The position numbers and the translations under genes were made by a program. The notes beneath the pieces were generated by a model. That model ran no database searches. It was not told the DNA's origin and worked only from the letters and a program-made list of their open reading frames with translations. Below are positions 23,405 through 35,224 of a stretch of DNA of 64,000 nucleotides, piece by piece. The stretch comes from Melampsora larici-populina 98AG31 (taxonomy: Eukaryota; Basidiomycota; Pucciniomycetes; Pucciniales; Melampsoraceae), in contig NW_006768771.1 in assembly GCF_000204055.1 (NCBI RefSeq), positions 642,296 through 706,295 of the forward strand, read 5' to 3'. Numbering within the stretch: the first letter of the stretch is position 1; each line of letters starts with the position of its first letter.

Positions 23405-23941
23405 TAGTTGAAAAGGTTCTGAAATAGCTTCACATGTTTCCCAAAAGTGATCTGCCGGCTGATTAGCTGCTGAACAAAAACACAGATTCAGGCTCCATGC
23501 CTAGTGAACGAGGTAGTCACACTGAAAAACATAGCAAGTGCTGATGGGATTTTATCATTTTTGGCTCCTGTGATCTTGATACGGGGCTCATCAAGCTTTC
23601 ATCATCAAAAAATCTTGTAGCAAAGCATACCTTCATTCAAAAACTGCGGCCGAGTTGTTTGCAAAGTGGTATATGCGGGTGAGCATTGGAGTTGCAGCAA
23701 AACATTAGCACCAAAGCTTCTTCAATTGGTACTGAAATGCCTGGAAGTTTTCTCTCCACAAGTGGTCTTAGGTCAGACACTTCTTGAATTTGGACCTTTG
23801 ATTTCCCCAGCAACTTGCATGTACAACAGCGGGTCTTGATAAACATACGGCAATCGAGTCAATGGACATTTATGACTGCTGTACAACCACACCCTCAGTC
23901 ACCATATCTACTTTGTTAAATTGAACTTCAGCACACAAATC
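23405..23941. other. Unassigned region
   Basis: No supported gene. A short minus-strand frame at 23637-23846 has no recognisable features. Confidence 0.35.
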
Positions 23942-24810
23942 ATGCCATCTGTGTCATATCTGTTATATCCACTGCTCTATTATGTTGTGTTCAACAAGTC
24001 AAGCTCAGCCTCTACAGCTGTTCCATTGAATTCCAAGCTTGCGCTTGTTTCCATAGTTGATCATGCCAAATCCTTCACAGCAGAAATTGTCGTTCACAAT
24101 CTTTTCCCAAGCCCGCATCCATCCCTAATCACCACCCCACCCAATTTCTTTTCTTGAGTGACCGCTGCCGAGATTTCAGAAGAGACGTCAGTCGGCAGAA
24201 GCGTTAGCTTTGAGGACAAACTTTGAAAACTTTTCGATACCTTTAATGGCGCGGTCACATATATGCAAGGAAAGCAGCTTGCGCTCTATCAAGCTTATCA
24301 ACACTCGGCGTTTTTGACTCTTCAGAGAAGTGAAAGAGCTGATGTCAAGTCTCTAGCTCAAAGGTTTTGACGACTGCCTCTCAAAGCTCTATTGGCTAAT
24401 CCTAATTTGTGTCCTGATATAAGTCCAGATGCAAATTGACTGGTCTCAACGGCCTTGGTCCTCCTCAATCAACAACATGTTGTTTCTTTGGAGCAAATTT
24501 GGATACACAAAATGATACAATGGATCCAAGATCTCAGTCCAAAGACCCAACCATCCTTGGTTATCAAGGAACCCCATGAGGCTGGACTGATGCAAGCTCA
24601 ACTCAAGAGGTATCTTTTACAGGGTGAGTGGTTTTGGTTTGAAAGTCTGGAATACATGGGTGTGCATCTAATGAGGCTTCCATGATCAAAAGACACCTTG
24701 CTGAAGAAGACAATGTATGTCAACCATCACCCCTCAACTGGAGCCTACAATGAGAATGGTGAGTGGCAAGCATTTGATTGACATCTCATGTCTTATCTCA
24801 TATTCACTAT

Positions 24811-25003
24811 CACTCCCAGCAAAAGGTAATTTTCCCAAGGAAAAAATGATTACATTTAATGCATTTTTAATCAAAAATGCTCATTTAATGCTGAATAATG
24901 CTTATTTAATGCTGATTTAATGCTGATCAAATGCATTTTCAATCATTTTTTGCTCTAAATGTATTCATTTTTTACTTGGGAAAATTACTTTATGCTGGTA
25001 GTG
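24811..25003. mobile_element. CACTA-type MITE (193 bp) with 3 bp target duplication
   Basis: Terminal inverted repeats of about 48 bp start CACTCCCAGCAAAAGG and, on the other strand, CACTACCAGCATAAAG. The flanking TAT at 24808-24810 is repeated at 25004-25006. CACT- ends plus a 3 bp duplication fit the CACTA (En/Spm) superfamily. The interior is made of ATTTAATGCTGA-like repeats. It lies in the intron of the decayed gene around it. Confidence 0.8.
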
Positions 25004-25685
25004 TATATCTCTTGTTGTAGATCTCCGTGGTGCACTTTAATCTCTGCTTTACAATAGATTGTCTGTGGTGTCCATTTTTGATCCTGATAGACTTTGTTTG
25101 ATCTTTAAGGTATAGAAAAGATATTTCAATGTGTGAAACTTCTCAAAGAAATGAAAGATGAAGTGCCTCACCTTTTCAGTCACCAGGCCGGGCAGCATTT
25201 TCAGGAGATGTTTGAAATATTAATGACGGAAAGGTTGGTTGGGGAGCCAGCACTTGATCCTGTCCGCCACAATCTCCTCACCAGGCTATACAAATCAATT
25301 CACTTTAGTATCCTCACAGGCCCAGAGAAAGAGTGTGTGTTAACATACAGAGTCCTCAAACACTTGCTCACACATGTTCCTCAATTTCAGATCAGATTTG
25401 AGAAATTACTTTCCTCTGATCATACTGTTTGACAGAAAATCAATGCTACAGAAGAACTTGTCACTCTAGATGCCGAGAAAGGTAAGGAGCTGATCAAGCC
25501 TCTCACATCTTTTCAGAACACTAAAATTCATGAGCTGAAAGATGTCCTGCATAAGCTAATCTACTTGGGATTGGAAGATAACCAATACCGCAAGCAACTC
25601 TACGTCTCTGTCAGTGTAGTCAGTAAACTTAATAATGGAAGGATTTTCAAATGCAACTTTGGAAAAGTCACAAACTTCTAGAATG

Positions 25686-26106
25686 TGTGTCAGGAATTTG
25701 GGAGACGATGTACCCCAAGATTGTTATTGTCAACTGGGTTTGGTGTGGTGAATAGTTGAGAAGCTGCTTGAGGATTCCTTCCACAAGCAAGGGATGGGGG
25801 TCTTTATATAGACATCCATCTCTGCAAAATACAAATAAGGAAAGTGGACAAAGATACAATATGATGATGTCAGGGACATCGAGATAAGATAGAAGATGGC
25901 CGGATCCGATGGTGTTTGGATCCGGACGACAACATTGATGGACAAATCCGGGGGATTTGTCAAAAAGAAAAATGGGGATACATTTTAAAATCACACAAAA
26001 GAATAAGCACACTTGAAAGAGCGTGAATCAAAAGAAGAAAGATAACAAAGAGAACACAGGGAATCAGGGTATCACAAGATGTCTTTGGAAAGGGTTCCTA
26101 GACACA
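25686..26106. repeat. Possible solo LTR
   Basis: 421 bp bounded by TGTGTCAGGAAT and the inverted GTTCCTAGACACA. The minus strand contains a TATATAAAGA box about two-thirds in. It interrupts the decayed gene. No matching 5 bp target duplication was found, so this is tentative. Confidence 0.35.
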
Positions 26107-26726
26107 GTTATGAATATTGACTATTTTCCTTGCATTTGTGGAACTTTTGTTACCTGATTCATTTCTATGTCAATTTTGAGAAGCTGAAAAATTTATAACT
26201 GACATGATCTGAGGTCCCAAGTTCCTTGAGTATGCGGAAAAGTACCTTCTAATCAGTCAATGGCCGGATCAACTAAGTAGTGATATTGCGGCTCTTGGGA
26301 GGAGAGTAGCAAACTTGCCTGTTGAATGGTATTGGTTGTCTACTTGGGGTGCAATCTTGTTGTCAGAACATTATAAAATGCTTCTCAACTCTGCGCTGCT
26401 ATTGTATTTGAATGCATATGACTCATATGCACATCTATGAATTACTTGCACAACTTTTCAAACATAACGGGCCAGTGATCATCAACTCCTTAACTAAAGA
26501 GTTGGAACAAAACACTCATCTAGAAGAAAATATGCAAATCTTGGCAAGACTCTCACTTTGAAATGATATGGACCTTTCACCCCTTGCAAAAAGTCTGTGT
26601 AAAGACTTGTCCCAATGGATTATTGATTGTATGGAACCAATTTGGGTTCAAAGCAGCTTTGCATACATTGACCAAGTTCTGCTTTTGAAGGCTTCCAAAG
26701 CTCTACTAATATTTCACAGCTTTTGA

Positions 26727-28796
26727 GAATGTTCTGGAAGGGTTTAGACCATTGGATTTGTGTGGGTGCGTACAATTAATTTGCAATAAATTCAGATGAA
26801 TGATTGTCTTATATATGAATATATCTCAGATTCCAACACGCAAGCAGTCCCGGAAGGTTGGAATTTGAGGTCACTGATTGCATGACAAAACCAGCTTTAT
26901 TGCCTAAGGCAGTACATGCATAAACAACACAACAAAGGTTGTGCAAGATCACCATAATCCTCTTCAAAATCCATGCTAGTATTGGACAGATATCTTCCTC
27001 AACGCAATATTTCAAAGATCAATGAAAAGTATAAAATTTTATAATGAACATATAACAAAATGTTGGGCTTTGGTTTTGGGTTAAACTATAATAGGAATTG
27101 TAGAGAAATAATTATTAATTTGATTTGATGACTTAGTAGTGGTTAAAATGATAATTAAAAGGTGATAACTTTAATTGCAAGGCTCCATGTATTTTTTTTT
27201 GAGATCAGCATGGAAATATACCTTTTTATGATAAAAAAGATGGTAAAAATATCCAGTGAAAGCCAAACCCCCACACACATAAATCTCTCTTCAATTCAGG
27301 TGAGCAGATGGCTTTTTTTGGTCAATGAGTTCAAAATGATGTTGCAGAAAAGTTTATGTGAGCTGAAAAACAAGATGTTAAATCAAAATAAGAAAGGGGT
27401 GGATACTTTTACAGATGAATCATTCTTCCAGTAGGGATGAGGCAGTGTTACTTATATTTGCTAGAGTGGGTGATTTAAGGTAACTGGACTTACCAGCAAA
27501 TGTTGAGGGGGACTACAGCACTCCCGGAACCCAAGATACCTTGAAAAGTACCCATCTGGTATATCTAATGTTCAAAAACCCTTGAAAGGCAGAAGTGGGA
27601 ACTTTTGGATGAAAAGATTGAGGAAGGCCAAGATATGAATATTTAGCACACCCAGGTTTTATGTAAAGATCAAACAGATACAATTTGGATGCCAATGAAA
27701 ACTTTGGAATGTTCCAAGTTATGAGAAATTTGAGTTGGAGTTCTGCATCCTTTTGAGCAAAGCCTTCAATTGCATAAGAAAGAACAGTGAAATTTTTCTT
27801 GTAGAATTTTTCCTGTTGTGTCATTTTCCTCTACCAAATTTCCGGACCTCTCACGTCACAAAATCACATTCAGAGTAAGTATGTTGTATCCAGGCTGCGG
27901 GTTTATCACCTGCGAGTGACTATGTTAACTTTGGTGAATAAGAGTCATGAAGGTGCTTCAGAACATAGTGGAATTGTGAGGTGCTATCAAAACGATTTTC
28001 TGATGGTTACACTTTCTGATTATCTTGTAGCTGTCAATCGTCTGATTTTATCTAGGATTTGTATTATAACCTTTGAGAATTGTTGTGCTTTTTGTAAGCT
28101 TGACTAGGCCCCTCAGGAGTGTGTTTTCCGCGCGCTGCTTATGTGTTTTGTCTTTCTAATTGAAGTATGACGTACTTTGCTATTTGGTTATCTTGTCTAT
28201 TACTCATCCTTTCTCTTATGATTACGAACATCATCTAATGATGTCATTATGTTAGTAATAGATCATGTGAGCTGTGATTGCTGTGACGGCTTCTTGAGAT
28301 GTTATTGGTATATAAAGACCAAGTCTATCATCACTTGTACTTTCTCTTTGTCCTTACCAATTCTATTCATCTCTTCGAGCAGGTTTGTCTAACTGCTTGT
28401 TATTGGTTGTTGAGATTATCATCTCACTAGTCAACTAACTAGTTCACTCCTCAGGTTTGTCTAACTGCTTGTTATTGGTCGTTGAGATTATCATCTCACT
28501 AGTTAACTAACTAGTTCACTCCTCAGCCTTATAACAATTGTTTAATTTTTCTGATCACTTTGTGCTTCTCGATCAGCCTCTACTTGCTCAAGTCCTCATT
28601 AAAGGATTCATCCCAGCCACGCGTGAACCATATTTAGCTGCCCATCTAGCGCAAGTGAATTCATGTGGTGTTGTACCCAGGATTCAAAGGGACTGATTGG
28701 TTGATTTAAATTTCTTTCGCAACCACACCAGGGCGCACTTGTACTACTACAGCACAAAGTTTTGTCTAAAATGGTTATTATTGCTCAGCTTTTGTT
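26727..28796. other. Gene-poor stretch
   Basis: Open frames at 27162-27434 (+), 27513-27824 (-) and 27916-28107 (+) show no recognisable family. TATATAAAGACC at about 28310 precedes a tandem repeat at 28381-28524 and may mark an LTR or a promoter. Confidence 0.35.
28381..28524 (+). repeat. 72 bp tandem duplication
   Basis: Two head-to-tail copies (28381-28452 and 28453-28524), both beginning AGGTTTGTCTAACTGC, differ at only two or three bases. Each copy ends in CTCAG or CAG next to GTTTG, so the junctions resemble splice sites, but no coding exon was identified. Confidence 0.8.
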
Positions 28797-29079
28797 ATTT
28801 ACATTTATCTACAAATAGGCATTTAGGGTGTTCAAACCTGTGCAAGAAATGTGCAAGACCGACGTGCAAGATCCGTGCAAGATCCGTGCAAGATTTTTTG
28901 CACTAATCTTGCACAGTAATTTTTTTGACAACCCGAGTTATTGTGTTCCAAACCGTGCAAAAACCGTGCGAGACCGACTCTTGCAAGTTTTGTGCAAGAT
29001 CCGTGCAAGTTCTATTCATATCTTGCACAGAACTTGCACAAAACTTGCATGAATTTACATTTATCTACAAATAGGCATT
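28797..29079. repeat. GTGCAAG motif array between 27 bp direct repeats
   Basis: An identical 27 bp sequence, starting ATTTACATTTATC and ending AATAGGCATT, lies at 28797-28823 and 29053-29079. Between them 229 bp hold ten exact GTGCAAG/CTTGCAC words plus near matches. The first five are on the plus strand, three at 11 bp spacing (GTGCAAGATCC), and the last three on the minus strand. The left edge TAGGGTGTTCAAACC resembles hAT termini; the right edge does not. Confidence 0.7.
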
Positions 29080-32020
29080 CTATCAAAAAATGATTGAGAA
29101 TAAGATCTTTTGCAAAAGCCGATTTGATCCATATCTATCCATCAAGATTCTGATTATGAATCTCCAGGCTTCCATGTGGCCTATGGGCAGGTTGACCTGC
29201 ATTGATCAAACACTTCAAATAAAAGACCAGAGATGTAGGTTTTCTTTAGCTGTTAGCGCGTTTTTAACGTCTCCAAGCTACGCCTGCAAGATGCAAAAAA
29301 ACGTTAGCGCTTTGTTTTGTTAGCTTGCTTATCCACGCTATCACTGGTCCGGGTGTAGATTGACTTTGAAGGGTGAAAACAAAGCATCGCCGACGACGCC
29401 AACAAACAAAATATCCAGAAGCTGAATGCACAATAAAAACCCAGTTCTCACAGCGCATCCGGCGACTGCACAGGAGAAAATTTACCCGTGCTAGCCAACC
29501 TCAAGGTCAACTCACAACCATCAGCATTGGGATGTTTCACCTGAGATCCACGTACATAGGATGTGCCGGGGCAATTTTTGGTGATGCTGATCACGATTCA
29601 CTATTGAATCTCGCCGGGCCTTCCGCATTCAACCTCGTTACATCCGCCTCTACAGACACTTTACATACACTCTGCTCAAGAAGTCATGTGAAGCCACATG
29701 GAGAATGAAATGCAGATTCACCCCGATCCACCTCGTCCGCCATTCACAGATTCACGTTCTGAGTTGTCATCAGAAGCCTGAATGAGGGTTGTGCCACGAG
29801 AAGAACAAGCTCAAGCTGTTATCAAAGACTCCGATTGATGTGTTTTCTCGCTGATCATGTTCTGGTCTCTCAAATCACCAAACTTTATTGCAATCGAATC
29901 GCTCGACATCTCAGATATACCGTGCGGAGAGGTGGAGCCACTCTACCACACAAATCGCCGCGGCTCCTCGAGGGGCGCGGACGCAGCCGCGCGAGAGGGG
30001 CTTAGTTAAGCTTACGCGGCTCCCGACCTTTTCAATGCTCACCCAAACCGTACCTCACATCCGGTCAACAGCGCGCAAAGGGCTTGTACCGCGTGGCCAA
30101 ACGTCTCTCGACAAGTCCCTGCAGCCAGTAAGCTTGCTTGCAGTAGCTTCGGTGACCGGTTTGTAAATCGACGACGTGTTGGCTGGTTACGACTTACAGA
30201 CTGAGACCTCCCCCCACTGCAGGGAATGCGGCCATCTGCAAGCCGCCCACAGAACCGGTCAGATCCCTCGGTACTGTATGTATGTACAGCACGCGTGGGT
30301 TGGCAAGTGAGAGAGGTTGATCGGTTAAAGGACCGGGCGAGATGTGATCATGAAGGTCACCCCTTGATTCGGTTTACTCGTGCTGATCCTACCCCTTCGC
30401 TTCAATCGCCCAATCGACACAAGGAGGAGGGAAAGGTACAAATCGTCGATCGATTCCATGTCTCCTGACACTGATGCTCAACCTCATGAGGAGCAACATA
30501 TCTCTCAAGATCTCTTATCACACGTTTTTGGCTCTCCTGAAGGATACACTACCTTTTGACATAAGAATTGGGGATAAAGCTTCAGACCCCCAACTGTAAC
30601 ACCATGAAGCCCAACGAGTTGCAGATTGTTGCAGGCCAATGCATTTTCAAAAAGCGTTTAAACCTCAAAGCGCAAGCGGTCAGCAAGTCAGTTATGTGTA
30701 AATGCGTTTACTTGGAAGAAGGCATGACCTGGCATGACTTAACCGAGGAGAGAGAGAAGAAGACAGACAAGGTCAAGTGGGTGTTCCGATCGCAGCACCT
30801 TTCTTTTGACTTTTACAAACACGCTTGCAGGGCATGCACCGCGCCACATGTGAGTATGAGTGGGAGTCTCTCTGGGTCCCTGCTAAATGTAGTCCCCTAC
30901 CAGGCTCACCCCTCAAAACAGTATGTATGTACAGGAAGTATGACTATGTACAACCCACCAAAGGAGGAGAAGTGAGAGTGAATATTGAAAGACTGAAAGA
31001 CGAGTTAAGATAGCAATTTCTTCTTTTAATGAAGAAAATACACTTTAACCAAACAAAACTGACCCCTTGCTTTTTTTTAAACTATCACCTCACCCTTTAA
31101 ATGGAAATGGAAGGCTTGATAAATCTTCAAAGGTTCTGATCACTTCTTTGAGAATAACCAGTGGATCTACAGTGATCGATTTGAAATTCTCACGCCGCTT
31201 TCTTTCAGTATAGCCTACCCTAGTACCCACAAACAAAACGCCTTCAAGATTTTTTTGTTTACAACAATTTTAATTGCAATCATTTCCCTAAACAACGATT
31301 CCTTCTTGTGTAGAACAACATTTATATTCTCAGTAGGTTGACGCCTGATGGATTTTAGATTCACTCTTTGACCTCTTCGCATATATATACGTTTCTACCT
31401 GACTACGTACTATCTTCAATCGCCTATTCTTGACGAGTTCCAATCACAATTACTCTTTCACGCTTATTACCAATATATATCCATCCTAGCAGTTGTAGGC
31501 GGCTTTCGAACCGACTTTCTCTTGTCCATACAAGTACTAACCAAATAATCGGACACAATCGTCGGAGATATATACCATAATCCCCATCTTATTCCACGAG
31601 GTTGCATATTCACACTACATTACCGGCGGTGTAGGATAGTGCATCCATCTACATAACGCTAACTTCCTCATTCGTTAGCATTTTTTTCATCTACCGGATT
31701 TTTCATTACCACCCTTTTCTTTCGCTTCTCGCTCTACTTAATCTTCCCATTTGTTTTCCCATCCCTCTACAACTTCCCTTCTCTGATCGAGTTTCCTGAC
31801 AAACAACATATCCTTGGGGTTCACAGTTCATTGAGCGTTTCACAGCATACGTAGAGACCATCAATCTTATCATCCTTGATCGCGATTATAACCGAGTTCA
31901 ATAGTTATCCCCCATCCGAATAATATCATAATAGTTCTAATTTTAGGCTACAAATAAACAGCATACATTCACCAAACATATCAACATCACAGCAGGAAGA
32001 CGATCAAACATCTATTCAGA
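29080..32020. other. Long unassigned region with a GC-rich core
   Basis: 29370-30480 is much more GC-rich than its surroundings, with words such as GGGGCGCGGACGCAGCCGCGCG. It may be old transposon DNA or transferred sequence, but no protein family could be read. An open frame at 30568-30975 is unrecognised. GTATGTATGTACAG occurs twice, near 30275 and 30920. 31080-32020 is the leader/promoter of the next gene. Confidence 0.35.
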
Positions 32021-32953
32021 ATGTCATGCATTTTTCCCACTTCTGATCTTTCGATTGAAGATAAAACTAATCATACTCAATTGGATTTCGAATCGATCAC
32101 TTCTGAAGACGTTACAACCCAAGAGGATCAAGATAGCTTTCCAGACGAATTAGAATCAGTTTCTCATTTGATCGAAGAACGTGTAGTTGACGCGTTTTCA
32201 AAAATCCGAAAGAAATTTTCTTCAAATGTTAGTGTGTTTTAAACTCTGTAAAATCTCATTTCTCCTGGGATTCAAAAATAGCTCACATTTTTTCAATACA
32301 TATCTTGATGATAGATCTTGAAAATGGGTGAAGGAGTAAATGACAGCGCTGAGGGTAGACGTCGAAGCGCTGACGATGGACGTACCACGGAAAATCCACT
32401 CAAGAAACATGGCTTTGCCCGTTCAATAGCTGCACCCTTACATCGACTCTTTGGCACAACAGCTGACGCAGCGCAACCACTATCGAAAAGAAAGGCTCGA
32501 TCAGCTTCCTTTTCATCTTACAGACCTTCTAGTGGTAGTTTGACCGCACTTCTAAGACTCGGGAACGCTTCTGAGACAGATTGGGATTTTCTGTGTCAAG
32601 GTGAAGTGCCTGATGTACCACCTAGGAATGATGATCATGTGCTTTCAGATTGTTGTTCCACTCCTTGGATCGGCGAACTCAGCTTTGAGTCATCTTGCAC
32701 GTCACCTTCATCAACTTCAACTTTTGCTACATCTGTCACTAGTCTTCCAAGCCCAACTCACCTGAGCTTTCAACAACCACCATCTCCTACTTCTCCGGTC
32801 GGACTTCGATCATCAAAACCGACGAAGCTGTCAGTCGATAATATCTCAGCTCCAATGTTACCTCCACCCCAACGTCGAGCATATACTAGTCCCCCTCCTG
32901 GTCCACTAGGCTCTTCTATACCTCTGCCATCTTGTGTTGAAGCATCTGATTAA
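32021..32953 (+). CDS. Unrecognised Ser/Pro-rich protein, window family member 2
   Basis: Exons 32021-32227 (69 codons) and 32315-32953 encode 281 residues; the intron is phase 0 like its two relatives. The same three blocks appear in exon 2 in the same order: GFARSIAAPLHRLFG, WDFLCQGEVPDVPPR followed after a spacer by WIGELSFE, and KLSVDNISAPML. Exon 1 is acidic and more diverged, but its end (VVDAFSKIRKKFSSN) may match the RKSFGADGVARMIRRKKSS end of the others. No signal peptide, membrane span or known domain is visible. This is the most diverged copy. Function unknown. The start is the first ATG that gives an exon of similar length; evidence for it is weaker than for the other two. Confidence 0.75.
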
Positions 32954-34446
32954 ATGGCTTCTCTTGGCTTCGAAACGAAATCATATCTACTGAGCTCGCA
33001 CTATCGATACACCTGATTCCAACATTTCATCTATATCAATCACAAAACTCGTGTGATGTGTTTATCCCCGTTCCAATCCGATTTGATGATTTCTTTCTTC
33101 TCATTCAAGATGCAAGAAGCAAATCAAAAACCCAAAAGGAGTCATCTTTTTTTATACTCCACTTAAATATATCTTTTTCTATTCAGAATGATTTGATTTG
33201 AAGATGTTTCTACAATTTGTTTCAACTCCTTTTCTTTTTTATACTTTCTTTTAAATCTTTATTGACAACAAAGAAAAGATTTCATTATTCATTCATTCAT
33301 TCATTCATAAGAACAAACAATTTTTCATTACTTTTTTTGATTGAATATTCTCTTTTTCTTTTGTATAAAGAAGACTCTGTATAGTAATCTCAACCTAAGC
33401 GAAAAAAACCTTCTCATTCAAGAAAGTAAAAAAAATCTTTTCATGTTTTTATTTATGTTTATATTTGTTATTTCGTGTGTAACCTTTTTCTTTGGCATAT
33501 ACTTTTGATATATAGTTTTATATGAAAGTGTAAGATAATGATTTGATTTCATTTTGTTTGAATTTCATTATATCTATTCTTTTTCTTTTTCTCTTATATT
33601 ATATTCGGATGTTCAATAATAGGTTTTTGTTTTTGTTTTTTTGTTTTGAGTTTGATTTTTCTTTTCCAAGATGCTTTACTTATCTCCTGTGTATCATGTT
33701 TTTTTATGAAAGAATACTATCAAATTTAAACACTTCATATACAACACTTTTTTTGAATCAAGAGAACATCAAGAATGCCTTATGCTTATTGATTGAAGAG
33801 GCAGACCTATCCAGTCTCAAGTACTCAAATTGTGTTTTATTCCCATATCAATTTAACTACATCACTTCTTCTCTGTCAAGATACAAGACAACCAACAAAC
33901 ATAAGAAGAAGAAACAGAAGCTCAATCCAATTCAATCTTGTCAATCTCAAAAGCAATCAAGCAATTGTTAACCATCTTTTCTTTTCAAAGTTCCCCTTTC
34001 TTCTTTTTTCGGACTTCTATCGGACAATCATTTAAGTTATGTCTTATTGATCGGTTCAAAGTGATATGTATAGATTTGTTGTCACCTTTTTTATATTCGA
34101 ATTTTCAATTGGTGTTTTATTTAATTTTTAATTTGGAAATCATTCAAGATTCTTTTCTCTTCTTCTTCAAGCTCCTGAACATCATGTTTTTCTGAATGGA
34201 AGGATACTCCTGAATCTGAACACTTGATAGAAGTAATAATATTTTTTCGTGATTATGAGAATGATCCGAAGAAGTGTCTGATTGATCAAGGGGAATTGGA
34301 TTCATCAAAATATATCAAGGTCAAATAGTCAAGCCCGAGTTCCCAATCATTCAAGTGCAAAAATGTTGATGAATGATCCTGCAAACCACAGCAAAGCTTG
34401 GCCCATGCAAATACAACCACAATTCAGTGGTTGTTGTGGAGAACAC
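32954..34446. other. AT-rich gene-poor stretch
   Basis: Mostly T-rich sequence with an (ATTC)n microsatellite at about 33280-33308. Overlapping small frames at 33540-34200 look like low-complexity noise. No gene supported. Confidence 0.45.
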
Positions 34447-34945
34447 TAGGGGTTGGGCGAAAAACCGACCAACAGGTTTCCAAACCCCGTTCAATCGCCG
34501 TTCAAATTTTTGGGAACGTTTGCGAGATGGCTCGAAATCGATATCAAAGCCACACAAAACCAACAATGATTTTTATCAAACTTTTTGCTTTGCAAAATTG
34601 TTGACCGGTATGCTTGGTTGCGTGATCACGCCCATGCTTTAACCGTTCAAAAGCTCCTACAGGGAAAGCAATTTGCGGCGCCACAAGCCTTGCAAACGCC
34701 CTCTTTGCACCTTTTACAGATCCGTGAAAGGTGCAAAAACTTGCCCGAGTTCTTTAAGCTGAGCTATCGGTGGGGCTGGAGGAGAAAAATCAGACCCAAA
34801 GACTGACTTTGGGTCTCTTTGGCTAACCCGGCACAGCGACGGGTCTGTGAAACCTCCACCCAGTTGATTTCGGCCATCTTCGGCCGTTTTCGATTCTTTT
34901 CTCAAGGGCGCAAAACTGGTTGGTCAGTTTTTCGCCCAACCCCTA
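34447..34945. mobile_element. hAT-like MITE (about 500 bp)
   Basis: Inverted ends: the left begins TAGGGGTTGGGCGAAAAAC and the right, on the other strand, reads the same 19 bases, then C/TGACCAAC. A TAGGG- start is typical of hAT elements. There is no coding capacity. No 8 bp target duplication could be matched (GAGAACAC left, CTGTTGGC right), so the boundaries or superfamily may be off. Confidence 0.65.
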
Positions 34946-35224
34946 CTGTTGGCAAAAATGTGTAATCCCACTCTTGGTATTTATTGGCCATCATGCCTTT
35001 GGAGACAATGGTTTTTGGATTTGGCATGCAAACTTGAGGTTCCCCCCATGCTTTGATTTGTCCTTCACAAATAGGTGTTGATTGCTTGTCAACATGTGGA
35101 CTGAAAATTCTGTGGCTGGACACTGCCTGATGAATGTCAGCCTCCGTGTTTTTGCAGCTCTTGGAAGGTCAAGTTTGTGTTCATTTGGATAAGTTCTCTT
35201 TGCTCATAAGGAGATGTTTTCTTG

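Larger units (their letters stand above)
23942..26726 (+). pseudogene. Decayed gene of unknown function, broken by TGA codons, with possible signal peptide
   Basis: A continuous reading frame starts MPSVSYLLYPLLYYVVF (possible signal peptide) and runs 23942-24623, then, across an intron with matching phase (AAG acceptor), 25110-25681. Coding character resumes at about 26215-26726. The frame is interrupted by TGA at 24155, 24224, 24368, 24437, 25430 and 26559, and by a one-base shift at about 26437. Apart from a TAG at 25679, next to a possible LTR insertion, no other stop type occurs. The predicted protein is mostly helical; AKYL/YAEKYLLISQWPDQL and VLKHLLTHVPQFQ are typical stretches, but I recognise no family. 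A CACTA-type MITE sits in its intron. Loss of function is inferred from the stops. Confidence 0.6.

Noticed and set aside
24155..26561. TGA codons as recoding (readthrough or selenocysteine)
   Set aside because: No supporting structure seen, several stops in one gene plus a frameshift and an inserted repeat; CpG decay is simpler.
29373..30468. Several open frames in the GC-rich island
   Set aside because: High GC lengthens random frames; overlapping on both strands without recognisable domains.
33280..33308. (ATTC)n microsatellite
   Set aside because: Ordinary short repeat, mentioned only in the intergenic entry.
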